Assembly (NCBI RefSeq): GCF_000014225.1
Contig: NC_008228.1
Span: forward strand, 3,038,001 to 3,102,000
Reading direction: 5' to 3'
Source of the DNA: Paraglaciecola sp. T6c
GTDB taxonomy: Bacteria; Pseudomonadota; Gammaproteobacteria; Enterobacterales; Alteromonadaceae
DNA: 64,000 nt
Positions 55,175 through 64,000 of the stretch are shown here, piece after piece (the first letter of the stretch is position 1; each line of letters starts with the position of its first letter). A program made the translations under genes and the position numbers. Below the pieces are notes generated by a model. The model saw only the letters and a program-made list of their open reading frames with translations. It was not told where the DNA came from and ran no database searches.

Positions 55175-56311
55175 ATGAGTGTCATTACCAAACTAGACAC
55201 ACCTGCCATGAACAGTTCACAAATTCAGTCAGTCAATGTTGAGTTATTCAACGTGCCCCTTGACGAAGTGTTGAACGATGCTAAGCACGGCGATCATACC
55301 CACTTTGAGCTGATCCTATGCACCATTACTTGTACCGATGGTACTCAAGGCGTGGGTTATACCTACACAGGTGGTAAAGGTGGACGCGCTATATACTCAC
55401 TGCTTAATGACGAACTAAAGCCTTTCTTGATGGGTAAAGATGCTAGCTGCATCAATCATTTATGGGAAGAAATGCAATATCACTTGCACTATGTTGGTCG
55501 TGGCGGTTTAGTCAGTTTCGCCATATCCGCAGTCGATATCGCCCTGTGGGACATTCATTGCAAGGTTCTTAATCAACCCTTGTGGAAAGTAGCTGGGGGC
55601 TGCAGTGACCGCGTAAACTGTTATGCAGGAGGCATTGACCTTAATTTTTCCACTGAAAAATTGCTCGGCAATATCCAAGGCTACTTAGACTGCGGCTTTG
55701 AAGCGGTCAAAATAAAAGTGGGCAAAGAAGATTATCGTGAAGACGTGGCCCGCGTGGCGGCTGTGCGCAACCTGATTGGTCCTGATGCGATATTTATGGT
55801 GGATGCAAATTATTCACTTACAGTCAATAAAGCCATTAAGTTTGCTCAGGCGATAGAGCAGTATGATATCACCTGGTTTGAAGAACCGACCATTCCTGAT
55901 GATTTTGCCGGTTTTGCTCACATTGCCAGCAAAATCAATATTCCGTTGGCCATGGGCGAAAACCTGCACACTATTTACGAATTCAACCAAGCGATAAGCC
56001 AAGCCAAACTTGGGTTCTTACAACCTGATGCATCGAATATTGGCGGTATCACTGGTTGGCTAACGGTTGCCCAGATGGGCTACGCGAACAACTTACCTAT
56101 TTGCAGTCATGGCATGCACGAATTACATGTATCTCTTATGGCATCTCAGCCAAATGCGGGTTACTTGGAAGTACACTCGTTTCCCATTGACCGATATACC
56201 ACTCACCCTCTGAAACTTGAAAATGGCAAAGCCGTTGCGCCCAGTACACCCGGTGTAGGCGTCGAGTTCAAGACAGAGTTACTTCTTCCCTATTTAGTTA
56301 AACATTCTTAG
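55175..56311 (+). CDS. enolase-superfamily enzyme, probable 3,6-anhydro-L-galactonate cycloisomerase
   Basis: 378 residues, mandelate-racemase subgroup. Active-site lysines in AVKIKVGK (Lys179, Lys181), metal ligands Asp210 (MVDANYS), Glu236 (WFEEPT) and Glu262 (GENLHT), Asp285 in QPDASNIGG and His312 in CSHGMHE. N-terminal cap segments DAKHGDHTHFELI and GYTYTGGKGG, and YVGRGG, closely resemble, from memory, the anhydrogalactonate cycloisomerase of agar-degrading Vibrio. That enzyme opens the anhydro ring to give 2-keto-3-deoxy-L-galactonate. First gene of a four-gene operon whose other members fit the same pathway. Another sugar-acid dehydratase role is possible but less likely. Confidence 0.82.
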   Translation: MSVITKLDTPAMNSSQIQSVNVELFNVPLDEVLNDAKHGDHTHFELILCTITCTDGTQGVGYTYTGGKGGRAIYSLLNDELKPFLMGKDASCINHLWEEMQYHLHYVGRGGLVSFAISAVDIALWDIHCKVLNQPLWKVAGGCSDRVNCYAGGIDLNFSTEKLLGNIQGYLDCGFEAVKIKVGKEDYREDVARVAAVRNLIGPDAIFMVDANYSLTVNKAIKFAQAIEQYDITWFEEPTIPDDFAGFAHIASKINIPLAMGENLHTIYEFNQAISQAKLGFLQPDASNIGGITGWLTVAQMGYANNLPICSHGMHELHVSLMASQPNAGYLEVHSFPIDRYTTHPLKLENGKAVAPSTPGVGVEFKTELLLPYLVKHS

Positions 56312-56320
56312 GAGGCGCGT

Positions 56321-57346
56321 ATGTTCGCTGCTCAATATATTGGTAATAAATCATTCAACGTAGTTGAAGGTCACGCTATTGCACCACAAGCCGGTGAAGT
56401 TCGCCTTGATGTTGGCTATGTAGGCATCTGTGGCACCGACATGCATATTTACCATGGCGTGATGGACCAGCGTGTGTCTATTCCACAAACCATAGGTCAC
56501 GAAATTTCAGGGGTTGTGGCGCAAATCGGTGAAGGCGTAGAAGGCTTTACGGTTGGTGAAAAAGTCGTGGTTCGCCCACTGGACTGGTGCGGTGAATGCC
56601 CTACCTGCGAAGCAGGTTTAACGCACATTTGTCAAAATCTCAAATTCATGGGTATCGACACCCCTGGTGCTTTTCAATCAAGTTGGACGGTAAAAGCCCG
56701 TACTTTGCATAAATTGCCGGCAGGTGTGGATTTAAAACAAGGTGCATTGGTCGAGCCTCTTTCTGTGGCTTGCCATGACGTGCGCCGTTCTCGCTTAAAA
56801 GCCGGTGAAAAAGCGGTTATCCTCGGCGGTGGCCCTATCGGTCAATTGGTTGCAGCGGTCGCTAAAAGCGTTGGCGCTGAGGTATTGGTGTCTGAGCCGA
56901 ACGACAGTCGCCGCGAATTTGCCGACGAGCTTGGGGTGAAGTCTGTTAATCCTATGGATACCGACTTAGCGGCCTACGTCGACCAATGGACAGGGACAAA
57001 AGGTGCTGACGTAGTATTTGAAGTATCCGGTGTGTTACCCGCCATTCAATCGATGACCCAAATTGCTGGACGTCGTGGCCGCATAGTGATGGTGGCGATT
57101 CACTCCACTGCACCACCAATTGATTTGTTCCAGTTCTTCTGGAAAGAGCTTGAACTATTGGGTGCCCGCGTTTATGAAGCCGCTGATTTTGATTGGGCAA
57201 TTGAATTAATCGCCAGTGGTCAAATAGACTTAAAACCTTTCATCAGCTCTGTGAGTCCGCTGGCAGATATCGGCAGTGCATTTGCCAATATGGACGGCAA
57301 TCCGCAGGGCATGAAAGCCCTGGTTGAATGTAACGCTGAGCAATAA
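56321..57346 (+). CDS. zinc-dependent alcohol dehydrogenase, probable 2-keto-3-deoxy-L-galactonate 5-dehydrogenase
   Basis: 341 residues, medium-chain dehydrogenase. Catalytic zinc site GICGTDMHIYHG and GHEISG; structural zinc cysteines CGECPTCEAGLTHICQ; nucleotide loop ILGGGPIGQLVAAVA followed by VSEPNDSRREF (acidic residue favouring NAD). AGGAGG lies 6 bp ahead of the ATG, 9 bp after the cycloisomerase stop. The 3,6-anhydro-L-galactose route of agar degraders needs oxidation of 2-keto-3-deoxy-L-galactonate at C5, and this is the candidate. By sequence alone it is only a sugar-acid/sorbitol-type dehydrogenase; the specific call rests on the operon. Confidence 0.75.
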   Translation: MFAAQYIGNKSFNVVEGHAIAPQAGEVRLDVGYVGICGTDMHIYHGVMDQRVSIPQTIGHEISGVVAQIGEGVEGFTVGEKVVVRPLDWCGECPTCEAGLTHICQNLKFMGIDTPGAFQSSWTVKARTLHKLPAGVDLKQGALVEPLSVACHDVRRSRLKAGEKAVILGGGPIGQLVAAVAKSVGAEVLVSEPNDSRREFADELGVKSVNPMDTDLAAYVDQWTGTKGADVVFEVSGVLPAIQSMTQIAGRRGRIVMVAIHSTAPPIDLFQFFWKELELLGARVYEAADFDWAIELIASGQIDLKPFISSVSPLADIGSAFANMDGNPQGMKALVECNAEQ

Positions 57347-57372
57347 AAAATAGGGCAGAAAGGAAAATTAAT

Positions 57373-59606
<2,234 letters not shown>

Positions 59607-59733
59607 TTTTTTATTGGAATTCATATCGCAACAACGCTCACTGATAGTCTAAATAAGCTCAGGCAAGTTTAGACGAAAATAATAATAATGTACCAACGCA
59701 GTGCAAGTCAGTAAGTGATGTGCCCTACAACCC

Positions 59734-59769
59734 AAAAGGGTAAACTTAGCAATAGGTTTACCCTTTTTT
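59734..59769 (+). terminator. intrinsic terminator ending the anhydrogalactose operon
   Basis: 12-bp stem AAAAGGGTAAAC (59734-59745) / GTTTACCCTTTT (59756-59767), loop of 10, continuing into T residues. It lies about 130 bp after the aldehyde dehydrogenase stop. The A-run makes it usable also for bioD on the minus strand (ends 59836). Confidence 0.85.
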
Positions 59770-59835
59770 ATGACCTTTCTACTGTGAAACACGTCCCTAT
59801 AAAGTCGCTTCCTGGGTATCGCTCTTTAGCTATTG

Positions 59836-60699
59836 TCAGTCAGGCTTTTTTACCCCCAGCAATGATAAATTAATGCGTGCTTTCACGGCTATGGGGCTTT
59901 CTGCGCGTGGCACTCGCGCGATCAAGGGTGCATTAAGTAAACGCGCCAGACTGTGGATGTTCTCTTCCAAAAATGGCATTTCTGGCTCAAGCATATTAGC
60001 GACCCAACCAGCAACATTAAGACCGTCCTGCTCTATTGATTGTGCTGTTAACAACGCGTGATTAATACAGCCTAACCGCATACCAACAACTAAGATCACT
60101 GGCAGTTTTTGGCTAATGGCAAAGTCAGATAAAAACTGTTCTTGGCCCTGACTATTTTGACCAAGGGGTAAACGCCAACCGCCCGCGCCTTCTACCAAAA
60201 GCATATCGCTTTTTTTCTCTATTAAGGCTACGTAGCCTTCGTTTATGGTATCTAACTCAATGGGAGCCCCCTGGCCTTTAGTCATTAACTTTTCGCAGGC
60301 TAAATGCGGCGCGATAGGCTCTGCAAACGCAATTGGGTTTACTTCATCGTAGCTAAGTGGGGTATTACTGGCTTGTTGTAACGCCAGTGCATCTTCATTT
60401 CTAAGGCCCGCCTGGGTCACGTCGCAACCAGCGGATACGGGTTTATATGCCGCTGTTGATAAGCCAGCGTCATGACACGCTGCTAGTAACGCACAGCTAA
60501 CAAAGGTTTTGCCCACTTCAGTGTCAGTGCCTGTCACGAAAAAAGCATGTTGCTTACTTTCTTTTAAGGGCCTTTGATCTGAGGGCGTTTGCTCCGCAGG
60601 CGTATACTCTGAAGAGCCTTGTTGTAAGGCATTTTTGCTGATGCTTTGCTGATGACTTTTAAGGTGGCGTTGATTAGTGCTGGGTGAGTCTAGCGACAT
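59836..60699 (-). CDS. bioD: dethiobiotin synthetase
   Basis: 287 residues. ATP-dependent closure of the ureido ring from 7,8-diaminopelargonate and CO2. P-loop FFVTGTDTEVGKTFVS near residue 53, DVTQAGLRNEDALALQ, LLVEGAGGWRLPLG, and VVGMRLGCINHALLT are typical. A Gln/Ser-rich N-terminal extension of about 50 residues, absent from most BioD proteins, precedes the domain; no Met occurs within it after the first, so the extension seems genuinely encoded. Last gene of the biotin operon, 67 bp after bioC. Confidence 0.94.
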   Translation of the reverse strand: MSLDSPSTNQRHLKSHQQSISKNALQQGSSEYTPAEQTPSDQRPLKESKQHAFFVTGTDTEVGKTFVSCALLAACHDAGLSTAAYKPVSAGCDVTQAGLRNEDALALQQASNTPLSYDEVNPIAFAEPIAPHLACEKLMTKGQGAPIELDTINEGYVALIEKKSDMLLVEGAGGWRLPLGQNSQGQEQFLSDFAISQKLPVILVVGMRLGCINHALLTAQSIEQDGLNVAGWVANMLEPEMPFLEENIHSLARLLNAPLIARVPRAESPIAVKARINLSLLGVKKPD

Positions 60700-60766
60700 G
60701 GCGCTTTCCTTAACAATTCGATGATAACGGTGATAATAACGATGACGATGCCAGCTTAAGATCAGC

Positions 60767-61750
60767 TCATTGCTTGCTAACTGGCTTTACCAGGCTTAAG
60801 AAGCACACATTATACGTCAAGGGTAACCCTTGATTACGGCCAAATGTGCTTTGATAGTAGAGCTCAAGTGCATGTAGCGTGTTACGGCTAATGGCTTTTT
60901 GTCGCGTGTTGCTGGTAACGACATTAGCGCCAATGTTTTTTATTGACCCAAGTAACTCGCGCACATCTTTATGCCATGTCACGTAACTTTTCTGCTGCGC
61001 CGTCACCTGTAATCCTGCCGCTTTTGCCGCACTTGACCATGTTTCGGCTGACGCAAATTGATTGATTTTGCGCTGACTATCAACGTGCTGCCAACATGTA
61101 TCTAGCTCGTGCATGGAGCCTTGACACATGATGGCCAGCACGCCACTTGCCCCAGGGGCTAGTACTCGGTTAATTTCAGTACATACTTGGGTACTGTTTT
61201 TACACCACTGCAGCGCCATGGATGAGAACACACCACTTGCGGCACTATCCCCCAGGGGCAAATGTTCCGCGTCACCTTGAAGCCAACTAATGTTAGTGTT
61301 AGGAGCGTCCTCAACGGTTTGCTCTCTTGCGTGCTTTAGCATCCCTAGGGCAAGGTCCATGGCGAAAATATGTGATGTGTGCTGCGTATTAAGACGTGCT
61401 AATTCACGCGTTACCCGCCCGGTGCCGCAGCCAATATCAATAATGCGTTTAGGCAATATTTGACTGTGCTCGTCACACCTTTCAAAGAACAATTTCAAGG
61501 CATCATCGGCGATATCGATTTGTACTTGCGCTGCAGCATCGTAACGCGTTGCTGCACGGCTAAACTGTTTGGCAATACGAGACTTGAGTTGCTGTTCATG
61601 ATTAATATTGGTGTTAACAATATTATTTTCAACGCTTTCTATTCGCGCAGAATTTGCCACAGGGCGAATCTTAGCGGCTGAATGCTTAGCAGAAACATTT
61701 ACCTTATCAGCCACATATAAAGCGGCATTACTTGTCATCAGGTAATTCAT
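60767..61750 (-). CDS. bioC: malonyl-ACP O-methyltransferase
   Basis: 327 residues. SAM-dependent methylation of malonyl-ACP lets fatty-acid synthesis build pimelate. Seen: RIAKQFSRAATRYDAAAQVQ near residue 60, SAM motif IIDIGCGTGRVTRELARL, MDLALGMLKHAREQ, and FSSMALQWCKNSTQVCTEIN. The N-terminal extension of about 55 residues is unusual; the start overlaps the bioF stop by about 23 bp (ATG 61750 or 61738). No bioH esterase gene is present in the window. Confidence 0.93.
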   Translation of the reverse strand: MNYLMTSNAALYVADKVNVSAKHSAAKIRPVANSARIESVENNIVNTNINHEQQLKSRIAKQFSRAATRYDAAAQVQIDIADDALKLFFERCDEHSQILPKRIIDIGCGTGRVTRELARLNTQHTSHIFAMDLALGMLKHAREQTVEDAPNTNISWLQGDAEHLPLGDSAASGVFSSMALQWCKNSTQVCTEINRVLAPGASGVLAIMCQGSMHELDTCWQHVDSQRKINQFASAETWSSAAKAAGLQVTAQQKSYVTWHKDVRELLGSIKNIGANVVTSNTRQKAISRNTLHALELYYQSTFGRNQGLPLTYNVCFLSLVKPVSKQ

Positions 61751-62960
61751 CCATCACAAGCGCTAAGCCATCCACTAAGGCTTGAATGTCTCTTTTATGG
61801 TGAGAAGCACTCAAGGTAATGCGCAAGCGGTCCGTTCCTTTTGGAACAGTCGGCGTGCGAATAGCGCTGATCCACAATCCCATTTCCCGCAGCCGTTGAC
61901 TGATAACTAACGTGCGTTTCGGGCAACCAATAATAATAGGCTGAATAGCGGTGATGGATGATGTCAATGGGATCCCAGCAGCAGTGGCAAGCTTGCGAAA
62001 TTCGTCAATATTTTGTTGCAGCAAGCTTCGCTGATCACTTTGTTGAATCGCTTGCAAACTCGCCAAGGTGGCAACGGCTTGCGCTGGCGGCATAGCGGTA
62101 CTGTAAATATAATGCTTAGCAAAATTACTTAAATAATCTATCAAATCTTGGCTACCGGCGATAAATGCCCCTGAGGTACCCACCGCTTTTCCAAATGTAG
62201 CCATCAACACCGGTACCTGATGTTGGCTCAAACCCGCTTGTTCAACACAGCCCATGCCGGTTTCACCTAACACGCCGAAACCGTGAGCATCATCAACCAT
62301 AAGCCAGGCGTTATGCTGCTCACTGATACCCGCCAACGCTTGAAGCGGTGCTTGATCGCCATCCATGCTGAACACACCTTCGGTTACCAGCAATACATCT
62401 TGCTCTTTGCCTGACTTTTGCGCGTCGCTAGCGCGTATCTTACTCAGCTGAGCCTGTAGATGCGTGCAATCATTGTGCACAAATCGGCGCAAAGTAGCAT
62501 TGCTGCCCATAGCTCCATCAAGCAAAGAGGCATGCATTAACTTATCTGCCAGTATGTAGCCCTCCCCGCTATCTTGAAGAACAGAAGAATGGGCTTTGAC
62601 CTGAAACAGAGCCTGACATGCAGCCTGATTCGCTCCAAAGCCAGAATTGAATAACATGACTGCTTCACGATTTAGGCTATGGGCTAAGTTGTCTTGCAAC
62701 GCTTGATGAGCTCGGGTGTGGCCAGTGACCAAAGGCGATGCACCACTGCCACCGCCAAATTGGCCAATACCATCTACCCAGCCCTGCATCACAGCAGTTG
62801 ATTGGCGCATACCGAGGTAATCATTGCTGGAGAAGTTTAAATAGTGCTGACCGCCCACCTCGATTAGCGCACCAATAGAGGAATCTAACGTGGTGACTTG
62901 GCGAAATAAGTTGTCTTTGCGCCGCGCGGCGAGCGCGGCTTGAATAAAATCAAATGCCAT
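61728..62960 (-). CDS. bioF: 8-amino-7-oxononanoate synthase
   Basis: 410 residues, PLP enzyme condensing pimeloyl-ACP/CoA with alanine. Blocks: NFSSNDYLGMRQSTAVMQGW, GGGSGASPLVTGHTRAHQAL, VTEGVFSMDGDQAPLQALAG, MVDDAHGFGVLGETG, and the PLP lysine in LMATFGKAVGTSGAFIAGS. The start shares one base with the bioB stop (TAATG), so translation is coupled. Length slightly over the usual 385-390. Confidence 0.96.
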   Translation of the reverse strand: MAFDFIQAALAARRKDNLFRQVTTLDSSIGALIEVGGQHYLNFSSNDYLGMRQSTAVMQGWVDGIGQFGGGSGASPLVTGHTRAHQALQDNLAHSLNREAVMLFNSGFGANQAACQALFQVKAHSSVLQDSGEGYILADKLMHASLLDGAMGSNATLRRFVHNDCTHLQAQLSKIRASDAQKSGKEQDVLLVTEGVFSMDGDQAPLQALAGISEQHNAWLMVDDAHGFGVLGETGMGCVEQAGLSQHQVPVLMATFGKAVGTSGAFIAGSQDLIDYLSNFAKHYIYSTAMPPAQAVATLASLQAIQQSDQRSLLQQNIDEFRKLATAAGIPLTSSITAIQPIIIGCPKRTLVISQRLREMGLWISAIRTPTVPKGTDRLRITLSASHHKRDIQALVDGLALVMDELPDDK

Positions 62961-64000
62961 TAAATGTTTACTGTTTCTGGTTTTTTCTGGGTAGCATCAT
63001 AGAACATTTCAGGTGCTTGAGGTGCTTCATTGGTTTGAATTTCATCTAGCAAGGCCGCTTGATGAGCTTCATCAGAATACTCGCGGGTTTGCTTGGCATT
63101 GATGCCCAACTTTTTGAATAGCATCACGTCTTCGTGCGTCTCAGGGTTTGATGTAGTCAATAGCTTGCAACCATAGAAAATCGAATTAGCACCAGCCATA
63201 AAGCACATGGCCTGCATTTGCTCATTCATGGCTTCACGCCCAGCAGATAAGCGCACGAATGATTTAGGCATCATGATACGGGCAACGGCGATAGTACGAA
63301 TAAACTCAAAATAATCTAAGTCTTCTACGTTTTCCATTGGGGTACCTTTGACCTTCACTAACATGTTAATAGGCACACTTTCAGGTTGATGTTCTAAATT
63401 AGCGAGCTGCATCAATAAACCCGATCGGTCTGAGCCTGTTTCACCCATACCAACGATACCGCCTGAACACACATTCATGCCTGCTTCACGCACCGCATCT
63501 AAAGTATTTAAACGGTCCTGATAAGTACGTGTGGTAATGATATCACCATAGAATTCTGGCGATGTGTCCAGATTATGGTTGTAATAATCAAGGCCAGCTT
63601 GTTGCAATGCAATGGCTTGCTCGCGCGTCAACATGCCAAGGGTCATGCAGGTTTCCAGGCCAAGCTTTTTGACTTCACGTACCATGTCGGTCACATAAGG
63701 CATATCGCGCTCTTTGGGGTTTCGCCAAGCGGCACCCATGCAAAAACGCGTTGAACCAGCCGCCTTTGCCTCGCGAGCCCGCTGAATGACTTTTTCAATT
63801 TCCATTAAACGCTCTTTTTCAAGACCGGTATCATAGCGGGCACTTTGCGGGCAGTATTTGCAATCTTCTGGGCAAGCGCCCGTTTTGATCGACAGTAAAG
63901 TACTGACCTGTACGTAGTTCGGGTCGAAATGCGCCCTATGTACGCACTGAGCTTTAAACAATAAATCGTTAAATGGCATGGCGAATAAGGCGTTCACTTC
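62960..64000 (-). CDS. bioB: biotin synthase, start beyond the window
   Basis: Radical-SAM enzyme inserting sulfur into dethiobiotin. The frame is open to the right edge; codons for [18 protein letters not shown] are present, and BioB proteins have about 10-15 residues before this block, so the GTG at 63997 is an internal Val and the true start lies past 64000. The radical-SAM cysteines are in [16 protein letters not shown]; the [2Fe-2S] ligands include Cys in RFCMGAAWR and ETCMTLGM and [12 protein letters not shown]-terminal [19 protein letters not shown] is intact, with a tail of about 45 residues. First gene of the bioBFCD order; bioA is likely divergent outside the window. Confidence 0.96.
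   Translation of the reverse strand, partial: EVNALFAMPFNDLLFKAQCVHRAHFDPNYVQVSTLLSIKTGACPEDCKYCPQSARYDTGLEKERLMEIEKVIQRAREAKAAGSTRFCMGAAWRNPKERDMPYVTDMVREVKKLGLETCMTLGMLTREQAIALQQAGLDYYNHNLDTSPEFYGDIITTRTYQDRLNTLDAVREAGMNVCSGGIVGMGETGSDRSGLLMQLANLEHQPESVPINMLVKVKGTPMENVEDLDYFEFIRTIAVARIMMPKSFVRLSAGREAMNEQMQAMCFMAGANSIFYGCKLLTTSNPETHEDVMLFKKLGINAKQTREYSDEAHQAALLDEIQTNEAPQAPEMFYDATQKKPETVNI

Noticed and set aside
61615-61630. GTTAACAAT match to the GntR operator inside bioC
   Set aside because: Only part of the palindrome, inside a coding region and on an unrelated operon; likely chance.

Overview
The window comes from a marine gammaproteobacterium of the Alteromonadales, most likely Paraglaciecola or a close relative (the group of the agar degrader once called Pseudoalteromonas atlantica). 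This rests on the mix of genes: a TonB-dependent receptor / SapC / flavin-dependent halogenase module, what looks like a complete upper pathway for 3,6-anhydro-L-galactose (the unusual sugar of agar), assimilatory nitrate reduction, a rhombosortase and a BCCT transporter. No insertion sequences, CRISPR arrays, rRNA or prophage genes were seen. One tRNA gene, Val(GAC), is present.

Layout. 1-3.6 kb: the 5' part of a cyclic-nucleotide-binding-domain protein, a BCCT transporter and an outer-membrane porin. 3.6-4.9 kb: a gene-poor stretch with tRNA-Val. 4.9-7.35 kb: a patatin-like hydrolase, a cluster of DnaA-box-like sites, an ACT-domain protein and a PTS IIA-like protein that has lost its phosphoacceptor histidine. 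7.36-15.25 kb: a seven-gene, tightly packed minus-strand operon for a periplasmic molybdenum hydroxylase (MoxR ATPase, VWA protein, RDD membrane protein, XdhC, MocA-like cytidylyltransferase, 2Fe-2S subunit, Mo subunit). 15.6-25.7 kb: mostly single genes (cysK, lipoprotein, ycaQ-like, DUF3703, CBS protein, rhombosortase, GFA protein, EF-P-like protein, S9 peptidase, glutathione peroxidase-like protein, azoR).

25.7-41.1 kb: nitrate assimilation. On the minus strand run nirB, nirD, nasA, cobA, a YbiB-like gene, then nasT and nasS. NirBD is the NADH nitrite reductase, NasA the assimilatory nitrate reductase, CobA supplies siroheme precursor, and NasT/NasS is an RNA-binding antiterminator with its nitrate sensor. 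Ahead of both nirB and nasT I find sigma-54-type -24/-12 elements (GG-N10-GC) with NtrC-like sites upstream, and between the nirB promoter and nirB lies an intrinsic terminator, as expected for NasT antitermination. Divergent from nirB are a TraB/GumN protein, moeB, moeA (molybdenum cofactor, needed by NasA and by the hydroxylase) and a MATE exporter. No nitrate transporter is present.

41.2-48.4 kb: a serine hydrolase, a solute-binding-like protein, a DUF3360 membrane protein, a LysE exporter, a small secreted protein and a hybrid histidine kinase. 48.5-59.6 kb: the carbohydrate locus. A TonB receptor, a halogenase-like flavoprotein and SapC lie on one side of a GntR regulator; on the other side, divergently, an enolase-superfamily enzyme, a zinc alcohol dehydrogenase, an SDR and an aldehyde dehydrogenase form an operon. 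The four enzymes match, step for step, the known oxidation, cycloisomerisation, 5-dehydrogenation and 5-reduction that turn 3,6-anhydro-L-galactose into 2-keto-3-deoxy-D-gluconate. The perfect palindrome ATTGTTAACAAT sits inside the promoter of the enzyme operon and next to the -35 of the receptor promoter, predicting joint control by the GntR protein. 59.8-64 kb: biotin genes bioB(partial)-bioF-bioC-bioD on the minus strand.
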